A stretch of DNA of 64,000 nucleotides from Oreohelix idahoensis (GCA_024509875.1 JAMPIV010015279.1:248001-312000), one strand, 5' to 3'. Counted from the first letter of the stretch, positions 45,194 through 56,576 are shown. Notes: generated from the letters alone by a model not told the origin. Numbers and translations are program-made.

Positions 45194-45404
45194 ACCATTG
45201 AATCACCATCGTCATCACCATCGTCACCGTCATCATCATTATCGTCATCATCATCATCGTCAGCATCATCATCATCGTCACCATCATCGTCACCATCATC
45301 ACTATCGTCACCATCACCATAGTCATCATCATCGTCATCACCATCGTCACCATCATCATCATCATCGTCAGCATCATCATCATCGTAGCATCATCATCAT
45401 TTTC
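45194..45404. repeat. (CATCAT/CGTCAC)n trinucleotide array
   Basis: About 210 bp of CAT, CGT and CAC triplets; the His-rich and Met-rich frames are artefacts. Confidence 0.92.
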
Positions 45405-45431
45405 CTTCGCGCTCCGTATGGAACATGGAGC

Positions 45432-45616
45432 CACCCCTAAAGCTAGTCCGGCAGGAAGCCTGCACAAAGAGGTTCACATGGCGAGGTTGTCAGCCTCATG
45501 AACAACCTCATATTAATCGCCTTGAACGACATGCCTGATGGTGCAGTAACCCTATTCTTTCTTTGCCTCCTCCGAGACCCCCGGGCACTACACGGAGTTA
45601 CCATAGAATGACACAA
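45432..45616 (+). repeat. Dispersed repeat Y, copy 2
   Basis: GGAAGCCTGCACAAAG, ACCTCATATTA, CGACATGCCTGA and ATTCTTTCTTTGCCTC occur in the same order as at 47290-47470; about 40 bp in the middle is missing. Confidence 0.75.
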
Positions 45617-46237
45617 TTTTATGTTGTAATCATGAGATGATGACTGCTAGTGGTGTGATTGTGGCAGAGGCGGAGTGGTGCCATGGAAGCAAGATACAGA
45701 GAACGTTGAATACTTACATTGAAAGCATTGGCAGGCCCAGTAAAGTCCGGATCAATCGTGTAGGTCTCCCCTGCTTTGAAGTTACTAATATCATCACATC
45801 TTTGTGGTCTCTCTTTTAGAAAAATGTTGTGAACATTTTTATTTAAAACCTTCAGATATGGTGTAACATTGTTAGTGATAATTCTTTAAGATAAATTGTA
45901 TATAAGATCTGTCAGAAATATCTTTAGATGTGTGAAAAACACAATTTCTAAAAACCGTTCTCGCCTCTCTGTGAAGTGGTGTACAATCATTGCGGTCTCT
46001 CTGTAAGAGAGAAAGGGTAAATCACTTTGTTGTTTTTCAATGAAAGAAAATACTATATTTATACAATATGTGATTCCTGTATGCACATATCGGGATCCTC
46101 ACCGGTGCTAGGAGTTCGTGCACTGTGCTGAGATCCTCTTTGTGTTATCTAAGGGAGAAGATGACGATGGAGTGGTCTATGTGTAATGAAGATGGTCCTT
46201 AAGAACCAAAACCAAACCAAAACAAATGAAAGAAAAC

Positions 46238-46402
46238 GTGTACACTTTCATCATCGTCATCACCATCATCATCATCGTCATCAACATCATCATCGTCATC
46301 ATCATCATCGTCATCACCATCATCATCATCGTCATCAACATCATCATCGTCATCATCATCAATGTCATCATCATCATTGTCATCATCATCGTCATCTTCA
46401 TG
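46238..46402. repeat. (CATCAT/CGTCAT)n trinucleotide array
   Basis: A second array of the same type as 45194, about 165 bp. Confidence 0.92.
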
Positions 46403-46409
46403 GTGCCTA

Positions 46410-47270
46410 AGTGGAATATTGTGTTTAAATAAAATCGTTTTTAAGTGAAATAGTTGTATAATCTACAGTTGTTCTGTGAGAAACATTGCGTTAGATATGT
46501 TATGTGGATTTTCAATGATAATAGTGACATGTGAAAATCTATTTCTTTTCTCTATAAGAAATACATCGTAATGTATCTATGAAACTGCCGGGAAATTCAT
46601 TTCTTGTCCCTATTAAATACCTATTGAATGGACTTGCTGTCAATAAAATAGAACAGACATTCTTCAAGGTTTTCTCTGAGAGAAATATATCTAAACTATC
46701 TAAGCTATTTATCTGGGAAATGATATAGAAATAATGTATTTTTTGGACGGCAGTCGGGGAAATATTATAGTTTCTATATGGGGCACACAGTTAAAAGATT
46801 TTGATGATAATTATCTGAATGAAATAATTAAGATTCGTTTGAGATCAGCCTTGATCATAAATTTTGTCAACCATTTTGGGGTTTGTTCCTGTGTAGTCCA
46901 CAGAGGGTGCTGTGTAGTCACAGGGGGTGCATGAGAAGACAAACTAAGCGTAGCACTACTGTTCCATCAGGGCGTCTTCTAATATGATTTTCTACATGGG
47001 GCTGGTAATCTCAAAGTGTAAAATAAATTGCTTAAAAAACCATCACGGAAGTTAGCACGTGAATGCGTTGTAGGGAGCTTCCCGTACGGTGGCCAGATGC
47101 AGCGGTGGATCCATGTTCCAAAAAAAAAAGAAAAAGTAAATGGGAATCCTATATATAAAATCCCAGCTTTTTCTGTCAGTACGTAACGTTAAGGGATGCA
47201 ACTTTGGGTGAAATTTAGACATTAATTGTATTGTTTCCCTTGTATGTACACAAGTAGAGTATGAAGTGAC
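46410..47270. other. Unassigned AT-rich sequence
   Basis: No gene or repeat recognised. Confidence 0.4.
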
Positions 47271-47274
47271 CACT

Positions 47275-47470
47275 CCAGCTGCAACCCTTACAGGAAGCCT
47301 GCACAAAGATATCACATGCTGTTGCAGTGGTAGGTTCTGTAACAATGTGTTTTACACGACGAGGTTGCCAGTCGCCATGCACCACCTCATATTAGTTGGC
47401 TTGTACGACATGCCTGAGGCAGCAGTAGTCATATTCTTTCTTTGCCTCAGAAGACACCCCCGGGAACTAC
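47275..47470 (+). repeat. Dispersed repeat Y, copy 3 (most complete)
   Basis: The open frame here (47266-47712) reads GSLHKDITCCCSGRFCNNVF, then a hydrophobic stretch. CC-x4-CN resembles the end of a three-finger (Ly6-type) domain, but the match is short. Frame integrity differs in the other copies. Confidence 0.6.
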
Positions 47471-47973
47471 CCCTTGGCAATGTTCCATGCGTAAGAGAAA
47501 TATTGCAGATCACTGATAGACGAGAGAAGAAGGACATAGACGTAAATCTGTCACAAACAGTGCTGGTTTGTGTAGTTCACCAGTTTATTGTCTCCCTTTT
47601 TGACGCCAAACAAGGATTTATAATTCTCGGGGACGACCCAAGTGCTACAGATCTTGCTAGTTGGCAGTGTATACTTACACTTCTAAGAAGAATTACTAAG
47701 TGTCACTATTAATTGTGCTAAATAAAACTGAGTATATCCCTCAAAGCCCACTGTGATTAACGCCAACAAAATGGAAATATTGTTTCCCTTATCGGGCCTA
47801 CATAAATGGCACGAAAGACAAAGATGAATAAAATTCATCTTGGATAAAACTCTTGATAGCATTTGGGACAAATATGATGTCTCCAAGGCACGTAGAGATG
47901 GATCTTAGAACCAAAGAAACACGACTTAAAATCGTCGCCTATCCGATGCATTATTTACACTTATAAGTATTCG

Positions 47974-47981
47974 TCTATACA
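47974..47981. repeat. Target-site duplication of hAT element, left copy
   Basis: TCTATACA at 47974-47981 and again at 50843-50850. An 8-bp duplication is the hAT hallmark. Confidence 0.93.
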
Positions 47982-48324
47982 TAAGGTGACCAGACGTCCC
48001 GGTTTTTCCGGGACAGTCCCGGTTTTCGATCATTTTTGATAATTTGTCCCGACTTTTTTTCGATGCAATCCGGGACGCCAACTTGTCCCGGTTTTGGACA
48101 AATTTGGCATAAATCTCACAGATTAAAAAAAAAAAAAAATTATTATTCCGTGGCTGACTTGAGGGAATTTTTAATTATTAGTGAACTGGCGCCGAAACAG
48201 CACAAGAGGTTGTCAGGACCGCGAATTAGTTTTGTAGTTCCAATGTCATATTCGCAGTTATTTGAAATTTTAGGTAGTGGTAAAGTACCAAGATTTTGCG
48301 TACGGTATACGTTTATTTAATTTA

Positions 48325-48635
48325 TTCTTCTTCCTTCTTCCTCGTTCGCCCTGAAAAGGACGGTGGTTGCGTTGTGTCTGTTTGCGCCTAAGCTGTGATA
48401 TCTGCACCTTTCGGTCGACACATCCGACTTCTGCACGGCATTTTTTAGGGACCGGGTTTGCCTTCCCATTTCGATCCGCACTCGCTCAGCCAGACTGCAC
48501 TGCTGCAGACTGTTTCCAGGACCACCACGTGGAGGTGGAGTGCGGTCTTGACCAGCTCTGGTTCGCTGGTCCTGACGCAAGCAGTCAAGCTATGAGTCGC
48601 TGACTGCGTTCTCTATTGCTGCGTCTTTGGGTCCC
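48325..48635 (-). mobile_element. SINE-like retroposon nested in hAT element
   Basis: A perfect 14-bp duplication GTTTATTTAATTTA flanks it (48311-48324 and 48636-48649). On the minus strand it starts GGGACCCAAAGACGCAGC and ends in GAAGAAGGAAGAAGAA, a purine tail typical of non-LTR mobilisation. Its 3' third (about 100 bp) is repeated at 56586-56682. I cannot decide whether it is a SINE or the 3' end of a LINE. Confidence 0.85.
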
Positions 48636-48692
48636 GTTTATTTAATTTAAACGGTGAACTATTTGTGCATATTTTGTTATTGTTGTAAGAAA

Positions 48693-50587
48693 ATGGTACC
48701 AAAGCGTAAATGCAATTTCAATGAAGATTTACAAAAGGAATATCCGTTTATTAAAAAGAGTACATCAAACTTCAATGTACGATGTAATATATGTGCCTCC
48801 GGGTTTTCGATAAGCCATAGTGGACGTGGTGAAATTAAGAACCACATAAGCAGTGAGAAACATAAGAGAGCCGTCGTTACAGCTGCATCAAGCTCGACGT
48901 TAACCAATTTCTTCAGAGCTGATAAAATTGGTGACTAAGAAGAGCAATTAGCTGCTATAGAAGGCGCCTTTGCATACCATACAGTGCTACACAATCATAC
49001 TTTCAGGTTTATGGATTGCACATCAAAATTACTTCAGGTTACTTTAGAGCCAAAATTTGCACGTGCGCGTACGAAAACAGAAGTCATTATTCGAAATGTC
49101 TTGGCACCCCATATTCTAAATGAGTTAAGGTGTGACCTAGAAAAGTCTACATTTATTTCTGTACTGACAGATGCATCCAACCACAAAGAATTCAAGATTT
49201 TTCCTTTGCTTGTCAGATACTTTGATCACAGTAATGGAGTGAAAATTAAAATATTAGAGTTAAAGTCATTGCCAGGTGAAACATCTGATATTGTAAGTAG
49301 TTTTCTTAATGACTGCATAACTGAAAATGGTTTAGACAGGAAAGTAGTTGGATTATGCGCAGACAACACAAATTCCAATTTTGGAGGTGCTGAAAGGAAA
49401 GGACAGAACAATGTTTTAAAAAAACTGCAAGAAAACCTTGGACATGGTCTTATTGGAGTTGGGTGTGCAGGTCATATTTTCCACAACACTGTTCAAACAG
49501 CTGCAGATGTACTGCCTGTTGATGTTGAGCTGATTATTGCTAAAATTTATGTACTCTTCAAATCATACACAGTACGAGTTGAAAGACTCAAGGAGTTTTG
49601 CCAGTTTGTGGAAACAGACTTCCAGATGATCTTAGGTTATGCTCAGACTAGGTGGCTTGCTCTGCTGCCTGCTGTTGAAAGGGTTCTTTAGGTTTTCCTG
49701 CCTCTAAAATCATATTTTCAATCTCAAGACAGATGCCCAGTTTTTATACAGACATTCTTTGAAAATCATCTATCTGAGGCATGGCTTGTTTTTGTTCCCA
49801 GTCAGGCCTCTCCATTCCACGAAGCAGTGCAAAAAATAGAGGGACAGACGGTCACTGTGTTTGAATTCATTGACAGTATCAACAGGTTGAAAACTATTTT
49901 GAAGTCCAAACTGGAAGATTGTTTCTTGCCATCAAGAGTTAAGGTAATCCTTGAAAAGCTGGAAATGGAAGGACTTCCAGAGGAGAATGTGAAAAAGTTT
50001 CATGCTAGCGTTTCTTCGTTCTATGAAACAGTTTTCAATTATTTGAATAAATGGGCTGCAAAAAATTTTCAAGACCTAGAATCCTACAGCTGGGTAACGC
50101 TGAACAGAATACCAATTTGGGCAGATATTGAGATATCATCATCACTAGTGATTCAAACATTACCTTCAGCCCACTTTACAGAAACTGAAATTTATGACGA
50201 ATATGTCTATATGAAGCAGTTTGTTACTTCTCAGAAAATTAGTGAATGGAGTGCCAAAAAGACATTGCCACCACAACGTTGGATTGAAATGGTTTCCCAC
50301 TTCAAAAACAATAATGTGACATTTTCAAATATTTTGAAGTTGGCAGAGTTTTTTTTTTCTGTCTACCTGGAACAAATGCTGCCACAGAAAGAGTGTTTTC
50401 TTTGATGAACAGCTTATGGGCAAGTGATAAAACACAGCTAGGTGTTGAAACTTTGAAAACTATGTTGACAACCAAAGTGAACTGTGAGGAAACATGTGTC
50501 GAGTTTTTTAAGATGCTGCTTGCAAAGAAGGACCTATTGATAAAAATCCACTCATCTGAAAAGTACAGTAACTCAGCTTCACCTTAA
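48693..50587 (+). pseudogene. hAT transposase with two stops and one frameshift
   Basis: Starts MVPKRKCNFNEDLQKEYPF at 48693. A BED-type zinc finger lies at about residues 25-57 (CNICASGF ... HISSEKHKR, C-x2-C ... H-x4-H). The catalytic region has FISVLTDASN (first Asp) and GLCADNTNSNFGG (second Asp), then CAGHIFHN and QTRWLALLPAVER. The C-terminal dimerisation segment reads PGTNAATERVFSLMNSLW in a shifted frame. In-frame stops are at 48936 (TAA) and 49689 (TAG), and the shift falls in a T run near 50355. hAT transposases cut and join by a DDE reaction; this copy is inactive. Usual length for the family is about 600 residues, as here. Confidence 0.9.
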
Positions 50588-50850
50588 GTAAGGATTATTG
50601 ATGTTTTTTCTCTCTTATTAGTTTAAGTAGTTAAACTTATACAGTAAAATGTATGTTATTCAATGTTATTCAAATGTATATATAAAATGTATATTATTTT
50701 AAATTGACATCAACTTGATTTTTCCAGGACATGTCCCGACTTTTGACCTTTTCTTTACCCTTTTGTCCCGATTTTTTGCACTGAAATAGGTCAAATCTAC
50801 TATTTTGTCCCGGATTAGGGTTTTGAAAATATGGTCACCTTATCTATACA

Positions 50851-51144
50851 GCACTTCAAAACATTGAACAAAAAAAGGAAGTACTACAGAGCTGGTGTTC
50901 TCATAGACGTAGGACAATATATTTACTGTTTTTCCCCCTCTGAGCCAGATGCAAAAGACTAAATTATTATTGGATGCAAATCTGAAGTTCAGGGTTTTTG
51001 CGATGACCTTATTTGCGGGGTCTTCCTGTGCTTACCTCTGACAAAGACGGCGTAGTTGTAACGTGGGTTATATACATTATCTTCGTTCACTGCTTCGTTT
51101 TATGTAACGTTACTGTAGCTTACGTTAACATACACAGGCATAAA

Positions 51145-51146
<2 letters not shown>
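50851..51146. other. Unassigned sequence
   Basis: No gene or repeat recognised between the hAT target site and the (TA)n tract. Confidence 0.4.

Positions 51147-51230
<84 letters not shown>
51147..51230. repeat. (TA)n microsatellite
   Basis: About 84 bases of pure TA. Confidence 0.96.
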
Positions 51231-51234
<4 letters not shown>

Positions 51235-51345
51235 CCTTCAGCTTCCAAAGAAACATATGCCTTCAAAGTCGTCCTGTCCCGTGATATCAGCTCAAGGTCT
51301 TTAAATATCTTCTTCATATGTGTCTCCAGTTCTCCTTTCCGCAAT
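51231..51345 (-). mobile_element. LINE-1-family 3' end fragment
   Basis: The minus frame reads LETHMKKIFKDLELISRDRT, the C-terminus of LINE-1 (compare 33079-33150), ending at the (TA)n tract. Confidence 0.75.
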
Positions 51346-51623
51346 ATATATATATGAGAATTGTGATAACATGTGTATGTACGACTTCTGATTGCATATA
51401 CATCTATAACGTATGTTAATATGTGTAAATATGACTTATTGTCACACGGCCTTGTTTCAATATGTGTATCAATCACTACTGTAAATATGTACATATGTGA
51501 CGTGTGTTGATATATACGTGACAAACATTGAACCGTTACTTGTACGACTTGTGTTAATATGTAAATCAGTGACACATGTTATTATCCATGAACATACCGG
51601 AAAACGTTTATCAAATCAGTGAG

Positions 51624-52336
51624 TACAAGTAGGACACATTATACTCACTTGGGTACAAGTAGGACACATTATGCTCACTTGGGTACAAGTAGGACACATT
51701 GTGCTCACTTGGGTACAAGTAGGACATTATACTCACTTGGGTACAAGTAGGACACATTATACTCACTTGGGTACAAGTAGGACACATTATACTCACTTGG
51801 GTACAAGTAGGACACATTATACTCACTTGGGTACAAGTAGGACACATTATGCTCACTTGGGTACAAGTAGGACACATTATGCTCACTTGGGTACAAGTAG
51901 GACACATTATACTCACTTGGGTACAAGTAGGACACATTATACTCACTTGGGTACAAGTAGGACACATTATGCTCACTTGGGTACAAGTAGGACACATTAT
52001 ACTCACTTGGGTACAAGTAGGACACATTATACTCACTTGGGTACAAGTAGGACACTTTATGCTCATTTGGGTACAAGTAGGACACATTATACTCACTTGG
52101 GTACGAGTAGGACACATTATGCTCACTTGGGTACAAGTAGGACACATTATGCTCACTTGGGTACAAGTAGGACACATTATACTCACTTGGGTACAAGTAG
52201 GACACATTATACTCACTTGGGTACAAGTAGGACACATTATACTCACTTGGGTACAAGTAGGACACATTATACTCACTTGGGTACAAGTAGGACACATTAT
52301 ACTCACTTGGGTACAAGTAGGACACATTATACTCAC
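51624..52336. repeat. 30-bp minisatellite that repeats a 5' splice site
   Basis: There are 24 successive CTCAC motifs at 30-bp spacing (one unit is 28 bp, near 51725). The rightmost one is the splice donor of EGF exon 52337-52462. On the minus strand each unit begins GTGAGTATAATG and ends TTGTACCCAA, resembling the exon end TGTACAA. Units vary at one position (GTGAGTAT or GTGAGCAT). In the EGF frame the array is open down to 51705, reading SEYNVSYLYP per unit. Confidence 0.95.
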
Positions 52337-52462
52337 TTGTACAGTTGTATCCATCGCCAGTAAAACCGTTTTTGCACTGGCAGCTGTAGCCCCCGATGTT
52401 GTTGATGCAGTCTGCGTTAGAGCTGCAGTTGTCACTGCCTCCTTCTGCACATTCGTCAACAT
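52337..52462 (-). CDS. EGF-gene exon 5 of the visible set: calcium-binding EGF module
   Basis: This 126-bp exon is bounded by an acceptor (CTTACCACTTCTGCAG) and a donor (AA then GTGAGTATAA), both phase 1. It encodes DVDECAEGGSDNCSSNADC, then INNIGGYSCQCKNGFTGDG and YNCT. The six Cys and the DVDEC start define a calcium-binding EGF domain. Such modules form rigid rods in secreted or cell-surface proteins. Its donor is the first unit of the 24-fold minisatellite. Further exons must lie beyond it, but I see none to the left in this window. The gene is not identified. Confidence 0.88.
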
Positions 52463-52509
52463 CTGCAGAAGTGGTAAGTGTTAGTAAAACGATGTGAAAG
52501 TTCAGACTA

Positions 52510-52990
52510 TTCCAGATATAGCAGTTGTTGTTGTTGTTGTTGTTTAACTAGGGCTGCTGAGCTTCTCGCTCTTTAGCAGCCAATACCAAGTTGAAGACGC
52601 CTTGGTATTATCTACACTGTAGATCTAGGCTTTTCCTGTGGCGTTTCTGCCATTCCGAAACGTGTTGAGCTGAAGTCATGAGCTCTAGTTTCTCCATCTT
52701 GGCTTGCATTTAAAAGATCGTCACATCTGGTATCAAGCTAGGAGTAAGAAGTGCGTGGCATACTATGCATTCCCCGCCATCCAAGGGTGCTCTCCAACTA
52801 TGCAGAACTAAAATACTGTGCTCTTGTTCTGGGGTCTCCCAAGGAATTGTCACGTCCTGCACATAGCCACTTCTCAGCTTCCCCTGCCTATCACTGGGTC
52901 CACAGTTAGATCTGTCTGCATGCAGTCTACCAAGTCAAAGCCAAAGTATTATGCCTGGGGCTCTGTGACAGAGTACGTAAATATATTTAT
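52510..52990 (-). mobile_element. Possible retroposon with (AAC)n tail
   Basis: A (GTT)7 run at 52517-52538 borders about 450 bp of non-coding sequence. On minus this would be an (AAC)n tail. No internal promoter, coding motif or duplication was confirmed. Confidence 0.3.
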
Positions 52991-52999
52991 ATGTATCAG

Positions 53000-54538
53000 C
53001 AGTTTTTGCTTCCACCTGTTTCCCACCTCTCTTTGCTTTTTAATATTCACGTTCCGTTAATCAGAGAATGAGTCGTCTAATTTTAAAATCAAGGGCAATA
53101 AGTTTTGATGTATTTTTGTAATTACTTTGGTCAGGGGGAATTAATCCGAGGACAGGGGAGATAATCAGTTACACCCCCCCCCCCCCATGTCCGTTCGTTC
53201 GTGAACGTAATCAAGCTACGGAACGACGAGATCAAAGAGACGATTTGCTCGTTGGAGACGTCTACGGTCGGCATAAGTGTAAAAATAAGCTTTGATTCAG
53301 GATTCGAATGAAGAATTCCCCAAAATCTAAGCGAAGGCGTCAAACCTAGCAAGTGATAACGACTTTCTGACCATTTAATATATATACTCCAGCTTTCAAA
53401 ATCAGTTTATCTAGTACCCACAGAATTTTCAGACATCTATCTTCGAATTCTAGATCCATTATACCAGTGGAGTTTCTTAGTTTTCGTTGGAGATTAGTTT
53501 CTATTTCTGAGTTACGGTAAATATTATACTTGAATTTTGAGTGATTTAATTTTTAAGTCCGGCGTTATATTTCACTAAGATTTTCTGTGTTGAGTGATTT
53601 AATTGTTAAAAGTTCGTCATTTATATTTCACTAAGATTTACCGTGTTAATTGGCTAGCAGAATTAAAATAATTTATAGCTAAATTGTTCCGGCTTTAGCG
53701 TTGACTTAATTAATTGCTATTAACCAGCAAGAGATATTTTAATCGACTAGTAAATGCACTATTCATTATGAGTACTGACGAAATATATATTTATTTCTAA
53801 TTCATTATGAGTAATTTTATAAATGACTAGCGCTTATTTCACGGGGTTTTTTTTTAACGATAAGATAAGCTATATACGTGTAGTTCTATTCATAGTTAAA
53901 TAACCGAGTGTATAATAAATTATAATTCTGCGCGGGTTAATTATAGGATAGAATATTGGTGTAGTGGTTAAATGTTTGTACTTTTCTTCCTATATCTAGT
54001 ACGGGTCACAAACCTAAAACTACCAGCGGCCTAAGCCTACGCCTAAACCTGAATCTGAGAATAACGGATCTAAGTCCAACAGTACAAAAAGAACATTCTT
54101 ATATATATATATCGGGTCTTCAAGGTAGACCTGGCTGGCCTCTTGTTTACACCCAGAAAGAGACAGAGTACCAACACAAAGAATATTAAGAATAAATTGT
54201 AACTGGACCTATAGCTATCCAGATTTCTTTTTCCCAATTTCTTATACATTCAGCCCGTTGTGGCGACATAATCAAACATTAACATTTCCCGGCTATCGAC
54301 CATTTGTGGTGTGACAAGGAATTTTTATACTGAGAGAAGTTACAAAACTGACTTTCCTTTATGTATTGGAATCTCAAGCTACTAACACTGTGGGCACTGT
54401 TAATTTTCTTATCTGGACTAATTAATGTGACATAAACATAAATCATAATAACAGTAACGAAGTAAACGTTCCCCGAAGAAAAGGATTTAATCAGTCTTTG
54501 AGGAGCTGGGGTTTATTTTGCCAAAATAACACTGGATT
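53000..54538. other. Unassigned intron sequence
   Basis: AT-rich. A poly(C) run of about 13 bases is at 53175, and an approximate 60-bp direct duplication is at 53530-53650 (TGAGTGATTTAATT ... TTTCACTAAGATTT twice). No exon seen. Confidence 0.45.
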
Positions 54539-54543
54539 GGCTG

Positions 54544-55311
54544 TGTGACCCATGAAACTATGTTCCAGACGTTGTTAATCAACAATTAGGTAAGAACGAA
54601 TAAGCGTGGCCACGGTTGTCTGAGAAGAGAGAAAGAATAAAGGAATAATTCTTTTATCGAATAAACATTGTACTCACTATGTTTTTTTTCCTTTTTTTTG
54701 TTTGCTAATACTGTTATTTCCAGAATATATTCACTAAGAACTCTATTCTTTACAGTATAGTCAAATTCTATACCTTAGTGCTAATCTTTTGACCTTTTCG
54801 GGGGTTAATACCTTCTTCTAGCGGGATCTTGTCTCAACAGAGGGAATTGAAATTAACGGTCTACTTCTTTATTATTTTCCGTAACATATGATTTTTATAT
54901 TTTTGCTATTTCGATAATACATGTTGTGTAGTTCTTTATGATAAATAAAATTAACATAAAACTTAATTACATGTGTTGGTCAGCTCGGTCCAATATCCAT
55001 ATTCCATTAATATAGTTTCACGTTTGTGCGTCAAGTTGTTGTCACTTATCTGTGTGTGTGTGTACGTGAATGGTTAATAGTATATATATATGTTAATATA
55101 TATATTAAGGTATACTGTCTGATAAACAAATTTCAGTCGTAAGATAGGCTGGACTAGAGTATCTGCTCAATCCAGGGACAGACTCTACCTTTTCACCATT
55201 TCACTCGTAAAATCTATTTCTTTACCTTATCTCTCACTGAGTACCACCCATTTTTCAGTTCTATTCAGACGGGACCTATCTATCTTAAATACCTATCTAA
55301 AATCTACGACA
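54544..55311 (+). repeat. Solo LTR related to element A
   Basis: 768 bp, starting TGTGACCC and ending AATCTACGACA, with a perfect 5-bp duplication GGCTG (54539-54543 and 55312-55316). Its last 150 bp match the element A LTR in sense orientation (TTTCACTCGTAAAATCTATT, ATTCAGACGGGACC). It is far shorter than A's LTR. No internal region is attached, so this looks like a recombination remnant. Confidence 0.85.
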
Positions 55312-55316
55312 GGCTG

Positions 55317-55540
55317 AAGTGACTTCTGCAAGCTTAGTGTGCAATGCTGGGTTCGCAACACGTTTCACTACAGGGGGGATCCCTGGAAATGTGTGGATGT
55401 TTTCAAGAGTCAATGAAGGCGTAATTAGCCTCACAGACATAAGTTCACTTCCACGTACATATATTGTAGCATTGTGCATAGCTGGTGGTCATGTAAGCAT
55501 GACTCCAGATATACCTCCATGCATAGATATACCAGTAGAA
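55317..55540 (+). repeat. Dispersed repeat X, copy 2
   Basis: Homologous to 39955-40178. One frame is open for about 85 residues (VCNAGFATRFTTGGIPGNVW). Confidence 0.65.
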
Positions 55541-55799
55541 GTTACATGTTTAAGGCTTACAACAGGAGTGTGGTAGGGATGTGTAATATAATCTCTTTTG
55601 CCTCACACCCAGGTAGCTCTTTTCTTTATCGTTTTCCTCAATATTTCCTTCCCTCATTTTATATATCTTTTTTACCCTTTCGGATTTCGCATTGTTCTTA
55701 TCTGGTATTTCTTTTTTTTTTTTTTTTTTTTAAGTTGGTCTCTAACATTTTTGGTTTCGTTCATTGTTGCTGTTTATGGTAGCCGTATTTGAAGCGACA

Positions 55800-56188
55800 C
55801 TGGTTTATCACATGACCAGTTCCCCTCCTTGATGCCTTTGTCTTTCCTAACTCAAGAGCGGAGTCAGGTATCAATTTACACTTGCTCACAGGGCTGTGGA
55901 GTCGTAGTGAGTCGAAGTCGTGGAGTCGGTCCTGTTTAGTTGAGTCGGTAAAAAAGTGTCCGGACCCCGACTCCGAATTTTATGCCATAAGACTAGTAAA
56001 TAACTGTAGTAAGTGACTGAGTCAGACTTCTAAAATTTCTCGAGTCAGAAATTATTTTGCCCTACTCCACAACCCTGATTGGGTAGACTGGCAGAGCTGC
56101 CAATTATTGAACCGGGAGCACATAAACTTTGGCGCGAGAGGGAAGCGCTCCAACCACTCTGCCAATCGGATAGATTGCCTGGGGATAA
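55800..56188 (-). mobile_element. tRNA-headed SINE split by a MITE
   Basis: On minus, the head (56185-56090) has a tRNA-like TTGGCAGAGTGGTTGGAGCG and CCCGGTTCAA. The body's 3' part is at 55800-55888 (sharing GAGTCAGGTA and GACCAGTTCCCCTCCTT with 57035-57125 and 59295-59392). The MITE at 55889-56077 separates them. Confidence 0.75.
55889..56077. mobile_element. hAT-type MITE
   Basis: 189 bp with ends CAGGGCTGTGGAGTCG and CTACTCCACAACCCTG, 16-bp inverted repeats with two mismatches. Inside are several GGAGTCG/GAGTCAG motifs and no coding capacity. The 8-bp flanks (CTTGCTCA and ATTGGGTA) are only half alike, consistent with decay of a duplication inside the SINE. Confidence 0.75.
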
Positions 56189-56576
56189 CCCCAAAAAACT
56201 GCTTGGAACATACAGAACCAAAGCAGACTCCAGGCACAGGTAGATCTACATCCTCAATACAAAGTATAAAAGACACAACCTAAAGATCATCAAGTGTAAC
56301 ATGGGAGTAATAAAAGTCAACAGTTACTCTAAAACCCACATTGTATCCATGTTATTCAAACTGGGTTGTTGAGTAGGAAAAGAATCTGTCAATTCTGATC
56401 TGACTCCGACTGCAGTAATTTTATAAGTACAACTCCATATACATAGAGAAAACCAGCAAAAAAGGTTGATGATCTGGACACAAGAAATCCCGTGGTAGCT
56501 GTAGCTTTTAAATACACGGTGTAGCTATGGAAGAATCAAACCAACGTTACGAAGTTTGAGTCATGAGCCTACTATT

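Larger units (their letters stand above)
47982..50842 (+). mobile_element. hAT DNA transposon, complete ends
   Basis: 2,861 bp with terminal inverted repeats TAAGGTGACCA (47982-47992) and TGGTCACCTTA (50832-50842). Subterminal regions hold many GTCCCGG/CCGGGAC motifs in both orientations (47995-48095 and 50728-50820), typical of transposase-binding clusters. It encodes one BED-finger hAT transposase on plus and carries a nested insert at 48325-48635. Confidence 0.93.

Noticed and set aside
45165..45467. His-rich and Met-rich frames
   Set aside because: Products of the CAT/CGT trinucleotide array; the same holds at 46177-46432.
51624..52336. CRISPR-like array
   Set aside because: Units are contiguous with no unique spacers, and the context is a eukaryotic intron.
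51611..52484. Long repetitive frames on both strands over the 30-bp array
   Set aside because: All frames are open only because the unit is a stop-free multiple of 3. Only the exon 52337-52462 shows splice signals and a domain, and only its own frame is discussed as a possible extension.
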